64,000 bases of DNA from Streptosporangium sp. NBC_01495. Its GTDB lineage: Bacteria > Actinomycetota > Actinomycetes > Streptosporangiales > Streptosporangiaceae. Position numbers and translations under genes: made by a program. Below, in pieces: positions 35,619-43,813 of this stretch (within the stretch, counting starts at the first letter, position 1; every line of letters begins with the position of its first letter). The DNA lies in contig NZ_CP109430.1 in assembly GCF_036250735.1 (NCBI RefSeq), forward strand, positions 4,402,001 through 4,466,000, given 5' to 3'. The notes beneath the pieces were generated by a model. That model saw only the letters and a program-made list of their open reading frames with translations. It had not been told where the DNA came from and made no database searches.

Positions 35619-36356
35619 ATGCCCTCCCTTGACGCCGCCCAGTGGGTGATCCTGCTGGCCGCCCTGTTCCTGGTGGGCTTCTCCAAGACCGGCGTCTCCG
35701 GTACGGGGACGGTGGCGATCGCCCTGTTCGCGCTCGTGCTGCCGACCAAGGAGTCCACGGGGACGCTGCTGCCGCTCCTGCTCGTCGGCGACGTGGTCGC
35801 CGTGGCCTCCTACCGGCGTCACGCCGAATGGCCGAGGCTGATCAGGTTGTTCCCGTGGGTCGCCCTGGGCGTGGTCGCCGGGGCGGTGGTGGTGCGCTGG
35901 GTCGACGACGGGCAGATGAGACGGCTCATCGGGACGATCCTGCTGGTGATCATCGCCGTACACCTGTGGAACCGGCGCCGGGCACCGGAGGACTCGCTCG
36001 CCCACCGCCGCCCGGTGGCCGCCCTCGCGGGCGTCTTCGCGGGCTTCGCCACCATGACGGCGAACGCGGCCGGTCCCATCATGGCCGTCTACTTCCTGGC
36101 GGCGGGCCTGCCGATGCTGGGCCTCCTGGGCACCAGCGCCTGGTTCTTCCTGACGATCAACGCCTTCAAGGTGCCGTTCAGCGTCGCGCTGGGCCTGATC
36201 ACCCCCGCCGGCCTCGTCTTCGCCGCGCTGGGCGCCCCGGCGGTCCTCGCCGGAGCCGCGACCGGGCGCGCCGTCATCGACCGCATCGACCGCACGCTCT
36301 TTGAGTGGATCACGCTGGGGCTCACGCTGCTGGCCGCGGTGCGCCTGCTGCTGTGA
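35619..36356 (+). CDS. TSUP/TauE-SafE family membrane exporter
   Basis: The 245-aa protein has about eight hydrophobic segments and the family's two repeated halves, with LVGFSKTGVSGTG in the first and FATMTANAAGPIMAVYFLAAGLPM in the second. Members export sulfite, sulfoacetate or related organic anions. It is preceded by ~115 bp that could hold a promoter and converges with the protease gene. Confidence 0.92.
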   Translation: MPSLDAAQWVILLAALFLVGFSKTGVSGTGTVAIALFALVLPTKESTGTLLPLLLVGDVVAVASYRRHAEWPRLIRLFPWVALGVVAGAVVVRWVDDGQMRRLIGTILLVIIAVHLWNRRRAPEDSLAHRRPVAALAGVFAGFATMTANAAGPIMAVYFLAAGLPMLGLLGTSAWFFLTINAFKVPFSVALGLITPAGLVFAALGAPAVLAGAATGRAVIDRIDRTLFEWITLGLTLLAAVRLLL

Positions 36357-36520
36357 CGTCCCTCCCGGCGGCCGGTCGTCACGACCGGCCGCGGCCCCGG
36401 CGAGGACCGCGATCCACCGGCGCGAGAACGCCCTGTCTCGCAGCGGCCCCCACATCGGGGAAGGCGCGGATTCGGTGCCGCCGACGGCGGTGCGGCGGAC
36501 GGGGTTTTCCCCGGTGCCGG

Positions 36521-38107
36521 TTACGGTGTCGTGTAGCCCAACGTGTAGGGGCCGACGCCTTTGAAGGAGATGACCAGGTAGCGGTAGTCGCCGGGCGACC
36601 CCCAGTAGGCGAGTTCCTCGAAGGGGTTGGGACTGTCGGAGGCCGCGACGGTGCTCCAGGTGGAACCGATCCGTTTTTGCAGGTAGAGGTCGAAGTCGCC
36701 GCCGGCGTTGCTCTCCATGCAGCCGTAGTGGTTGCGGGTGGCGGTCGTGCGGTAGTACAGGCCGTTGGGCTGGTAGACGGACTGGCCGCTGCCCAGCGTG
36801 CCGGTGAGGACGGTGGGGTAGGCCTGGCAGGAGCCGGTGCTCGCCGGAGCCTTCCCTTCGTTGGTCATCAGGGTCAGGTCGTAGGCGGTGAGAATCTTGC
36901 CGATCGGCTCGACATAGGTGACGCCGCCGGTGGTGCAACTGCCGGAGCCGCCCGAGACGATCCCTTGGGCATGGCCGATCGCGAGCACGGCGGCGCCCGC
37001 GTTGCCGGGTTCGCCGCAGATGCTGGTGCGTATCAGATGGTCGACGACCCCTTCGGGATAGGTGACGTCGGTGTCGCGCTGGGTGATGGTGCCGCAGTGC
37101 CAGTCGAGGCCGGTGGTGGAGGACCCGGACAGGCAGACCGAGCTGCCCTCGATGGCTTCTTTGGAGCCGTAGACGCGCATGGTGCCGCCGCTGTCGTTGC
37201 CCACCAGCGGCCGGGGTATCCAGGTGTCGTTGAGCGCGATCCAGGAGTGGTCGCCGCCGGGGAACGTCGAGGCCTGCACGGTGCCTTGGGCGAGCCGGTT
37301 GAAGCCGATGGTGGCGTTGCCCGGTCTGCCGCAGTGCCCGGCGCTGACGAACCCCTTCTGGTCACCGCGGGTCACCGAAAAACCGACCGAGCAGCGGGTC
37401 GCGGTGTCGACGTAGTAGGCCTGGCCGCCCACCAGGCGGGTCTGCAGGCCGGTCTGCGGATCGGCGGGTGGTCCGGGCCGCAGGTTGGCCTGCAGAAGCC
37501 GGGGCTGCTCGGTTGAGGTGATCACTTGTATCGCGGCGGGGGCGACTCCGGCGGTCTTGACGGAGTTCGCGGTCGCCCTGGGCGTGCTCGACAAGATGAC
37601 GACCTTGTTGGTTCTGACGTCGACGTAGCGCACGCTGCTCACCTTCGAAAGGGCGGGCTGGGCGTCATCGAGCTTTTCCTTGACCTCCTCCAGTCTCGCC
37701 AGTGACCGGCTGACGATGAGGGGCTGGGCGCCTTCGGCGCTGATCTGGGCGGCGTCGGCGCGGCTGGTGGTGGCCACCACCAGAGTTTGCGCGATGGATC
37801 CCAGGAGCCAGGAGCCGGCGAAACGATCATCGAGCCTTCTGCGTAGATGCACCGCGACCGGGATCAGGCGGGATTCGTTGAGCAGACGGCTCTGGGCCTG
37901 GTCCGCGGTGAGGTCCAGGTCGCGCTGTATGGCCGTCAGCATGCCCAGCGGAGGTTTCCACGCTGACAGACCCCGGTCGGCAACCTCCACACCTGGAACG
38001 GCCGGGACCGCCTGAGCCGGGCGGCCGGCGACGGCGGGGGCCGTCATCGGGGCCAGGGCGGTGATCGCCAGGAAACATCCCGCGACGGCGGCGTTCTTGG
38101 AAGAAAT
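36521..38107 (-). CDS. secreted S1E protease homologue with Ser-to-Ala active site
   Basis: The protein has a pro-region (to ~residue 200 counting from the ATG at 38047), a chymotrypsin-like S1E domain with His238 in SAGHCG and Asp266 in GGDHSW, and a C-terminal beta-sandwich like PPC domains (last ~105 residues). The catalytic motif GDSGG is GNAGA (348-352): the nucleophile Ser is Ala350. The ATG at 38047 lacks a signal peptide, but the frame upstream encodes a typical one (SSKNAAVAGCFLAITALAP) starting at an ATT at 38107 placed 6 bases after AAGGAG; no ATG/GTG/TTG exists before it. It may act as a binder or decoy. Confidence 0.85.
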   Translation of the reverse strand: MSSKNAAVAGCFLAITALAPMTAPAVAGRPAQAVPAVPGVEVADRGLSAWKPPLGMLTAIQRDLDLTADQAQSRLLNESRLIPVAVHLRRRLDDRFAGSWLLGSIAQTLVVATTSRADAAQISAEGAQPLIVSRSLARLEEVKEKLDDAQPALSKVSSVRYVDVRTNKVVILSSTPRATANSVKTAGVAPAAIQVITSTEQPRLLQANLRPGPPADPQTGLQTRLVGGQAYYVDTATRCSVGFSVTRGDQKGFVSAGHCGRPGNATIGFNRLAQGTVQASTFPGGDHSWIALNDTWIPRPLVGNDSGGTMRVYGSKEAIEGSSVCLSGSSTTGLDWHCGTITQRDTDVTYPEGVVDHLIRTSICGEPGNAGAAVLAIGHAQGIVSGGSGSCTTGGVTYVEPIGKILTAYDLTLMTNEGKAPASTGSCQAYPTVLTGTLGSGQSVYQPNGLYYRTTATRNHYGCMESNAGGDFDLYLQKRIGSTWSTVAASDSPNPFEELAYWGSPGDYRYLVISFKGVGPYTLGYTTP

Positions 38108-38274
38108 GATGATCTCCTTGGCCTCGGCTCCGTAAGCGTGAGGGGGAGATCGCCTCGCAACACCGGTCGACCCGGGATATAGGCAATGTCATCTTACGGA
38201 GTGATCGCCGCTCAACACCTCGAAAGCCCTTACGCCACGCGGGTGACGATAAAGATGATCATGTCCCGGCAGGC

Positions 38275-38535
38275 CGGCTTCCAGCGCGCCGCGCTGGGCG
38301 CCGCCTCCGGCCCGGCGGAGAACGCCTGCCCCGGCCCCTTCCTGATCGGGCCGGCGGTGCTCATGCTGCTCACCGACCACGCCGAGGAGCGGCCGTCGCT
38401 GTGTGTGCGACGACGCCCGGTGGCTCGACGAGTCCCTGCGCGTGCTCGCCTTCGTCGGGCGCCTCCTGCGGGCCGGTCGCGTCGTCGTGCTGTTCGGCCT
38501 GCGCGGGGACGCCGCGGGATTCGCTTCTCAGGCCT
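38275..38535 (+). pseudogene. LuxR-family AAA regulator fragment
   Basis: One frame reads RAALGAASGPAEN..PFLIGPAVLMLLTDHAEERPSLCV and, after a one-base shift, CDDARWLDESLRVLAFVGRL and VVVLFGLRGDAAG. This is the Walker B region (VVDDAQWLD) of the large LuxR/MalT-type ATPase regulators. Both ends and the frame are lost. Its right end abuts the MerR gene stop. Confidence 0.6.
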
Positions 38536-38896
38536 CCGGCTGGACGACGGCAAGGTAGGCGAGGATGGCGTCGCGGTTTCCGGCCAGGCAGTCGATGCGC
38601 CGCTGGATCCGCTCGGCCTCGCCCCGCAGCAGCTCCGCGGTCTCCGGGGTCAGGCACTCGGGGTGAAGGTGGATCTCGTCCGGTGTGTTCAGGAAGGGCA
38701 GGATCCTGCGGATGATCTCGGTGGTGAGGCCGGAGTCGAGAAGCCCGCGGATCTGCTGGACCCGCTGGAGCGCCGAGACGTCGTAGGAGCGGTAGCCGTT
38801 GCCGGTCCGCTCGGGGTGCAGCAGATCCTGCTCCTTGTAGTAGCGCAGCATCCGGGTGGGGACGCCGGTGCGCCGCGACAGCTCACCGATCCTCAT
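38528..38896 (-). CDS. MerR family transcriptional regulator
   Basis: The 122-aa protein has the MerR winged helix (MRIGELSRRTGVPTRMLRYYKEQDLL) and a dimerisation helix, with no metal-binding Cys set. It should distort its promoter between -35 and -10 on binding a drug-like ligand. ATG at 38896 has GAGGAG 6 bases upstream. It is divergent from an MFS exporter with a palindromic MerR-type site between them. Confidence 0.9.
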   Translation of the reverse strand: MRIGELSRRTGVPTRMLRYYKEQDLLHPERTGNGYRSYDVSALQRVQQIRGLLDSGLTTEIIRRILPFLNTPDEIHLHPECLTPETAELLRGEAERIQRRIDCLAGNRDAILAYLAVVQPEA

Positions 38897-38934
38897 GGCG
38901 CTCCTCGGAGGCGGGGTGACGGGAACCACATTTC

Positions 38935-38954
38935 CCTTCACATTGATGTGAAGG
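38935..38954. promoter_or_regulatory. MerR-type operator before MFS exporter
   Basis: CCTTCACA-TTGA-TGTGAAGG is a perfect inverted repeat with 8-bp arms, 16 bp before the exporter start codon. MerR sites of this shape lie within stretched promoters and fit drug-induced export. Confidence 0.65.
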
Positions 38955-38969
38955 TTTCACCATGGTCGC

Positions 38970-40187
38970 ATGTCCACCACCCCGGCCACCTCCACCCCGC
39001 CCACCCCCTCGGCCGCCGCGCCGCCGAAACCACCGCTGTGGGGGTTGCTCGCCCTGTCGGCGGTGGCGTTCGGCGCCGTGATGACCGAACTGCTCCCGGC
39101 CGGGCTGCTGCCGCAAATGAGCGCGTCCCTGCGCGTGCCGGAGGGCCGGGTCGGGTTCCTGGTGACCGGGTACGCGCTCGCCTCCCTCCTCGCCGCGATC
39201 CCCCTCACCGCGGCCCTGCGCGGCCTGCCCCGCCGCCCGGTGCTCCTCGCCGGGCTCGCCGGCTTCGCGCTGCTCAACGCCGTCACCGCCCTGTCCTCCT
39301 CCTACCCGCTGACCTTCGCGGTCCGGCTGCTGGCCGGTGTGGTGGGCGGCATGCTGTGGGCGATGCTCGCCGGCTACGCCGCCCGGATGGTCCCCGCCCA
39401 CCGGCGCGGGCGCGCCATCGCCGTCGTCCTGGCCGGCATCACCGCCGCGCTGTGCCTCGGCATCCCCGCGGGGACCGCCCTGGCCACCGCGTTCGGCTGG
39501 CGTACCGGGTTCGCCGCCCTGGCCGTCCTGGCCCTGGTCTCGATCGCCTGGGTGAGCTGGACGGTCCCCGGCCTTCCCGGCGAGCCCGCCGCCGGGCGCC
39601 CGCCGCTGCGCCGCGTCGCCGCCACGCCCGGCATCCGCGCCCTCCTGGCCGTCACCCTGTTCCTGCTGCTGGGCCACCAGTCGATGTACACCTACACGGC
39701 GCCGTTCGCCGAGCGCTCGGGCTTCGGCCACACCGGCCTGGTCCTGCTCGTCTTCGGTGTCGCCACGGTCGCCGGCGTCTGGATCGCCGGGCTCCTCGCC
39801 GACCGCCACCTGCGGCCGACCCTCCTGGGCGCCCTGGCGCTGATCGCGGCCGCGATGCTCGCCCTGGGCCTGTCCGGGCACGTCCCCGCGGTCCTGCTCG
39901 TCGCGGTCGCCCTGTGGGGCGCCGCCTTCGGCGCGGCGCCCACCCTGCTGCAGACCGCCCTGGTCGACGTCTCAGGACCCGGCGGCGCGGACGTGGCCAC
40001 CTCCCTGCAGACCACCGTCTACAACGCCGGCATCGCCGCCGGATCCCTGGCCGGCGGCCTCGTCCTGGAAGGTACGGCGAGCGGCGCGGACGCCCTGCCC
40101 TGGACCGCCCTCCCCCTGGTCACCGCCGCCCTGGTCATCGTCGCCGTGGCCCGCCGCCACGCCTTCCCCGCCCGCCACCACGCGTGA
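38970..40187 (+). CDS. MFS transporter, DHA1 drug exporter type
   Basis: The 405-aa protein has 12 predicted membrane helices with the MFS-type loop after helix 2 and motifs LLPQMSASLRVPEGRVGFLVTGYALASLL and GAAFGAAPTLLQTALVD as in Cmx/AraJ-like exporters. It probably exports a drug or toxic metabolite using the proton gradient. The short leader after the MerR site suggests a leaderless or nearly leaderless mRNA. Its 3' end is overlapped by the antisense end of the next MerR gene. Confidence 0.92.
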   Translation: MSTTPATSTPPTPSAAAPPKPPLWGLLALSAVAFGAVMTELLPAGLLPQMSASLRVPEGRVGFLVTGYALASLLAAIPLTAALRGLPRRPVLLAGLAGFALLNAVTALSSSYPLTFAVRLLAGVVGGMLWAMLAGYAARMVPAHRRGRAIAVVLAGITAALCLGIPAGTALATAFGWRTGFAALAVLALVSIAWVSWTVPGLPGEPAAGRPPLRRVAATPGIRALLAVTLFLLLGHQSMYTYTAPFAERSGFGHTGLVLLVFGVATVAGVWIAGLLADRHLRPTLLGALALIAAAMLALGLSGHVPAVLLVAVALWGAAFGAAPTLLQTALVDVSGPGGADVATSLQTTVYNAGIAAGSLAGGLVLEGTASGADALPWTALPLVTAALVIVAVARRHAFPARHHA

Positions 40188-40535
40188 CGCCGCCTCGATC
40201 ACCTCGTCCAGGACGTCCCGGGAGCGGATCACGTCGGCGATCATCCGATTGACACGATCTCGTTCCGCGGTCAGCTCGGTGACCAGCCGCGGGGTGGCGA
40301 TCTCGGACGGGCCGCCGTCGGCGTCCCGCATGCAGGGAAGCAGCTGCGCGATCTTCGCGCTGTGCAGTCCCGCGGCGAAGAGCTCCTGGATGCGGATGAC
40401 CCGGTCGACCGAGCCGCCCGGATAGTCGCGATGGCCGCCGGGGGTGCGCTCGGCCGCCAGCAGCCCCTGCTCCTCGTAGTAGCGCAGCGACCGCTCGCTC
40501 ACGCCGGTGCGCCGGGCCAGCTCGCCGATCCGCAT
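39972..40535 (-). CDS. MerR family regulator with antisense C-terminal extension
   Basis: The 187-aa frame starts MRIGELARRTGVSERSLRYYEEQGLL, a classical MerR head, and the real homology ends near RDVLDEVIEAAS (about residue 115). The rest (216 bp) is the antisense of the MFS gene's 3' end and is Gly/Asp-rich, so the native stop seems to be lost and the frame extended by chance. It is divergent from the DHA2 exporter at 40610, its likely target. Confidence 0.85.
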   Translation of the reverse strand: MRIGELARRTGVSERSLRYYEEQGLLAAERTPGGHRDYPGGSVDRVIRIQELFAAGLHSAKIAQLLPCMRDADGGPSEIATPRLVTELTAERDRVNRMIADVIRSRDVLDEVIEAASRVVAGGEGVAAGHGDDDQGGGDQGEGGPGQGVRAARRTFQDEAAGQGSGGDAGVVDGGLQGGGHVRAAGS

Positions 40536-40571
40536 TTCCCACCTCACCCGCCGCACTCGCCGATCCGGGAC

Positions 40572-40603
40572 TTGAACCTGACACTGATGGCACCTTTTAC
40601 CGT
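40572..40603 (+). promoter_or_regulatory. MerR-type promoter of DHA2 exporter
   Basis: A TTGAAC (-35) and TACCGT (-10) are separated by about 20 bp, longer than the usual 17, with an imperfect dyad (AACCTGACAC...GGCACCTTTT) in the spacer, as in MerR-controlled promoters. The ATG of the exporter follows 6 bp later, so the message would be leaderless. Confidence 0.5.
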
Positions 40604-40609
40604 ACCGGC

Positions 40610-42184
40610 ATGACGGACACCTCCACGAGCGCGTCTCGACGGCCTCGCCGCGCGGGACCGGCCCTGGCCCTGCTGGCATTCGCCCAGTTCATCATCGCCG
40701 CCGACTACAACATCGTCTACGTCGCGCTGCCCGAGATCGGGCGGGAACTGGACTTCTCCGGCCAGACCCTGCAGTGGGTGGTCAGCGCGTACGCGGTCGC
40801 GTTCGGCGGCTTCATGCTGCTGGGCGGGCGCGCCGCGGACCTGCTCGGGCGGCGCCGCGTGTTCGTCCTGGCCCTCGTCCTGTACGCCGTCTCGTCGCTG
40901 GCGGGCGGGCTCGCCGAGAGCCCGGGACCGCTGATCGGGGTGCGCGCCGCACAGGGGCTGGGCGCGGCACTGCTGTTTCCCGCCACCCTGTCCCTGATCG
41001 GCACCACCTTCGCCGAGGGGCCCGAGCGCAACCGCGCGCTCGCCGTGTGGGCCGCCATGGGAGGCGGCGGTCTGGCCGGAGGCGCGCTGCTCGGCGGGGT
41101 GCTGACCGACCTCTTCGGGTGGGAGTCGGTGTTCCACGTCTTCGTGCTGCTGGCCGGCGCGGCCCTGCTGGCGGCGTTTCCCCTGCTGCCCGCCGACCGC
41201 CCCTCCGGCGCGGGCCCAGACGCCGCCGCGCGGGAACGCCGCTTCGACCTACCCGGAGCGCTGACCGCGACCGCCGGGATCACGCTGCTGGTCCTCGTCC
41301 TGGCGCAGGGCCCCGAGTGGGGCTGGACCTCCTCGCCGGTCCTCGCCGCCCTCGGTCTCGGCCTCGCGCTGCTCGTGGTGTTCGCCGTGATCGAATCGCG
41401 CAGCCGTGACCCGCTGATGCCCCCGCGCATGTTCGCCAACCCCAGCCTGGTCGCGGCCATGGCGATCACGGCGGTGTTCGGGGCGGGCCTTGGCGCCCAG
41501 TACTACCTGCTCACCGTCTACCTCCAGGACGTCCTTGGCTACGACCCCCTGCGGACGGGGCTGGCGTACCTGCCGCTGACGCTGCTCAACATCGTCGGCA
41601 CCAAGGTCGCCGAACGCCTGATCACCCGTGCGGGCATGCGCGCCGCCCTGTCCACCGGCTTGGTGACCGGTACGGCCGGCATGGTCCTGCTGGCCCTGAC
41701 CCTCTCCCCGCACGCCCCGTTCGCCGCCGTGCTGCCCGGCGTCATGGTGACCGGTTTCGGGATGGGCGTCGTCTGGACCTCGATGTGGATCGCCGCAGGC
41801 AACGGCGTCGCGGCGGGCGAGCAGGGCGTCGCGTCCGGGATGGCGTCCGTGACCCACCAGAGCGGGCTGGCGGCCGGCACCGCCCTCATGGTGTTCGTCG
41901 CCAACGCCGGAACCGGCGGTCTGGACGGCGACGCGCTGCGCCGGGAACTCACCCGGGGCCTGAGCGCGTCCTACTACCTGGCCGCCGGTGTGACCGTTCT
42001 CGGCGTCCTGGTCACCGGCGCCGCCCTCGGCCGGCGCCACTCGCCCCGAACGCTCCTCGGGGGGCGCGGCGAGCAGACCCCGCGTCAGTGCCCCCTGCGC
42101 CGCGGCCACCACCGTGAACAGGTACGCGCAACCGGCCAGCCCGACCAGCACCACGACGACGGCCAGCGACACCACCAGCGGTGA
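40610..42184 (+). CDS. MFS transporter, DHA2 (14 TM) drug exporter
   Basis: The 524-aa protein has about 14 membrane helices, the DHA2 motif ALPEIGRELDFS..LQWVVSAYAVAFGG and GGRAADLLGRRRVF, typical of multidrug exporters. The native C-terminus should be near VTGAALGRRH (residue ~475). The last ~45 residues are very polar (GQPDQHHDDGQRHHQR) and are the antisense of a kinase remnant, so the original stop is lost. Control by the divergent MerR protein is likely. Confidence 0.92.
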   Translation: MTDTSTSASRRPRRAGPALALLAFAQFIIAADYNIVYVALPEIGRELDFSGQTLQWVVSAYAVAFGGFMLLGGRAADLLGRRRVFVLALVLYAVSSLAGGLAESPGPLIGVRAAQGLGAALLFPATLSLIGTTFAEGPERNRALAVWAAMGGGGLAGGALLGGVLTDLFGWESVFHVFVLLAGAALLAAFPLLPADRPSGAGPDAAARERRFDLPGALTATAGITLLVLVLAQGPEWGWTSSPVLAALGLGLALLVVFAVIESRSRDPLMPPRMFANPSLVAAMAITAVFGAGLGAQYYLLTVYLQDVLGYDPLRTGLAYLPLTLLNIVGTKVAERLITRAGMRAALSTGLVTGTAGMVLLALTLSPHAPFAAVLPGVMVTGFGMGVVWTSMWIAAGNGVAAGEQGVASGMASVTHQSGLAAGTALMVFVANAGTGGLDGDALRRELTRGLSASYYLAAGVTVLGVLVTGAALGRRHSPRTLLGGRGEQTPRQCPLRRGHHREQVRATGQPDQHHDDGQRHHQR

Positions 42185-42334
42185 GCCGCCAGACGGGAGA
42201 GCCGAGGCGTAGGAAAAGACGGTCAACGCCGCCAAAGAGATGACGAGGCCGTTGACCGCAGGCGGGATCGTCGCCCACAGCAGCGCGTAGCCGATCTCGC
42301 GCCAGGCGGTCGGGTTCGCGAAGGAGATCGGCAT
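42050..42334 (-). pseudogene. histidine kinase sensor-domain remnant
   Basis: ATG at 42334 opens MPISFANPTAWREIGYALL, followed by two long hydrophobic stretches (PPAVNGLVISLAALTVFSYA and LVVSLAVVVVLVGLAGC) and ends at ALTRGLLAAPPEE. This is the membrane sensor region found at the N-terminus of actinobacterial NarL-type histidine kinases; the catalytic domains are missing. It is joined directly, on the opposite strand, to the DHA2 exporter, which reads through it. Confidence 0.6.
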
Positions 42335-42509
42335 CCCAGACGACCGCGGAGCGCCATGGCTTCGCATCCTGATCAAGGGTCTGTCGGGAGGGCTTTGACC
42401 TGGCCTTTCTCGCTAATTTACAGCCGGTGACGCCGACCCGAGTGGAGGACCTGTTAGGCGGAACTGACGGCAGTCCCATGCCGCCCGGACCGGGGTCGGC
42501 TCGGCCATT

Positions 42510-42565
42510 GTCAAGTGTACTTGACATCGCGGCAGGCGCCTTCTGCCGTGTCAAGTGTACTTGAC
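42510..42565. promoter_or_regulatory. twin palindromes before membrane/XRE pair
   Basis: The palindrome GTCAAGT-GT-ACTTGAC occurs twice, perfectly, at 42510-42525 and 42550-42565 (40 bp apart, four helical turns). The first copy contains a TTGACA-like -35. Same-face spacing suggests cooperative binding by the XRE protein encoded at 43006. Confidence 0.7.
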
Positions 42566-42589
42566 TTCTCGCCGAAGGAAGGGCAACTC

Positions 42590-43009
42590 GTGCAAGCACA
42601 CAACGCGACCGGGGCCTATCGGGACTCGATCAAGACAACCGTTCGACTTGTACTCTGGACACTCGCCTGGCTGGCGACCCTTGCCTTGGCCAGGTTCGCT
42701 CCCGGACTCTTGTGGGATTCGCAGCAACCGGTGGCGAGCTGGACCGCAGTTGCCGCCAATCTTGTCGTCGGCATCAGATGGATCGTCGCCTTCGCGCGCT
42801 TTCTCCGGGGACAAGATGAGTTGCAGCGGAAGATCGTGCAGGATGCGCTGGCGGTCACCCTCGGAATGGGGTGGGTCAGCGGATTCGCCTACGTCGTCGC
42901 GGACGCCGCCGACCTCGTCGTCTACGACGTCGATATCGCAGTCCTCCCCACGTTCCTAGGAGTCGTCTACTTGATCGCCATCATCGTCGGCAAGATCAGA
43001 TACCGATGA
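42590..43009 (+). CDS. four-helix membrane protein paired with XRE regulator
   Basis: The 139-aa protein has four predicted membrane helices (VRLVLWTLAWLATLALARF, AVAANLVVGIRWIVAFARF, DALAVTLGMGWVSGFAYVV, TFLGVVYLIAIIVGKI) and no recognised family. GTG 42590 follows GAAGGAAGGG. Its stop overlaps the ATG of a 64-aa XRE repressor by four bases, and the promoter carries two perfect palindromes, so the pair is a self-regulated module. Codon use is slightly less GC-biased than the neighbours. It might sense a membrane signal for the regulator. Confidence 0.85.
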   Translation: MQAHNATGAYRDSIKTTVRLVLWTLAWLATLALARFAPGLLWDSQQPVASWTAVAANLVVGIRWIVAFARFLRGQDELQRKIVQDALAVTLGMGWVSGFAYVVADAADLVVYDVDIAVLPTFLGVVYLIAIIVGKIRYR

Positions 43010-43200
43010 AGAACCGCATCAAGGACCTTCGCGCCGAAAGCGCCTGGACGCAGGCTGACCTGGCTCAGCGTGTCGGCGTGTCAAGGCAGACGATCAACGC
43101 AATCGAAACAGGGAAGTTCGACCCGAGCCTTCCAGTTGCCTTCCGTCTCGCCAAGCTGTTCAACCTGAAGATCGAAGAGCTCTTTCTCGACGATCAATGA
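43006..43200 (+). CDS. small XRE-family HTH regulator
   Basis: The 64-aa protein is a single Cro/CI-type helix-turn-helix (IKDLRAESAWTQADLAQRV and SRQTINAIETGKFDPSLP) ending FNLKIEELFLDDQ, like short YozG-type regulators. It is translated from an ATGA overlap with the membrane protein gene. The twin palindromes upstream of the pair are its likely target, which would make the module autoregulated. Confidence 0.93.
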   Translation: MKNRIKDLRAESAWTQADLAQRVGVSRQTINAIETGKFDPSLPVAFRLAKLFNLKIEELFLDDQ

Positions 43201-43813
43201 AGCGCCTGGGGTGTAGCTCGCGGACGTACGTTCCTCGGCTTGGTGCGCTTCCAGGAACGATCGGCGGTTGATTGCGCCGCAGTGCCCTGGCAGAAGTGTC
43301 GGGATTGGAAGGTCTCCCGACACCCCCGCCCAACCGGTTTCCAGTGGCCCGGAAAACCAGACGCCGGGTGATGAAGCATCGCTCCAGGCGGCCGATTCCG
43401 GGCTCGGATCGACGACAGGATTTCCCGACAGGTAGAAGAGGGTTCCGTCTTCTCCTCAAGGAGCTCCCGGTGCGGATCGTCTACTCGCGCTCGTCGACCG
43501 CGACGCAGTCGCTGCTGCATCTGCAGCTGCAGCAGCGGTACATTCTCACCGAGGCTGGCCTCCTTCATCCGGACCGAGGGCGTCCCCGAGGGGTGCTGCT
43601 GTTCGAGGACCCGGCGGCCACCTCGAAGATCCCCGTCCTGGAGAGCCCCGCGTTCGCCGAGGTTGCCGCGGCCGCGCACCCGGCAGTGAAGCGGGGACCC
43701 GCTCACGGCAACGTCAAGGCGGAACCGGCCGTAGGGGTTCACCTGAGCCCAGAACGCGCCCGGGAGGCGAGACGGCGGGCATCCGGGTCAGGTGGGTGCC
43801 GCCGGGGTGAGGT
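43201..43813. other. 613-bp stretch without a supported gene
   Basis: A plus-strand frame in 43470-43690 reads VRIVYSRSSTATQSLLHL, LQQRYILTEAGLL and GVLLFEDPAATSKIPVLESP, which has protein-like composition, but no start with ribosome site, stop or family can be assigned; it may be another gene remnant. The rest looks non-coding. Confidence 0.3.
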
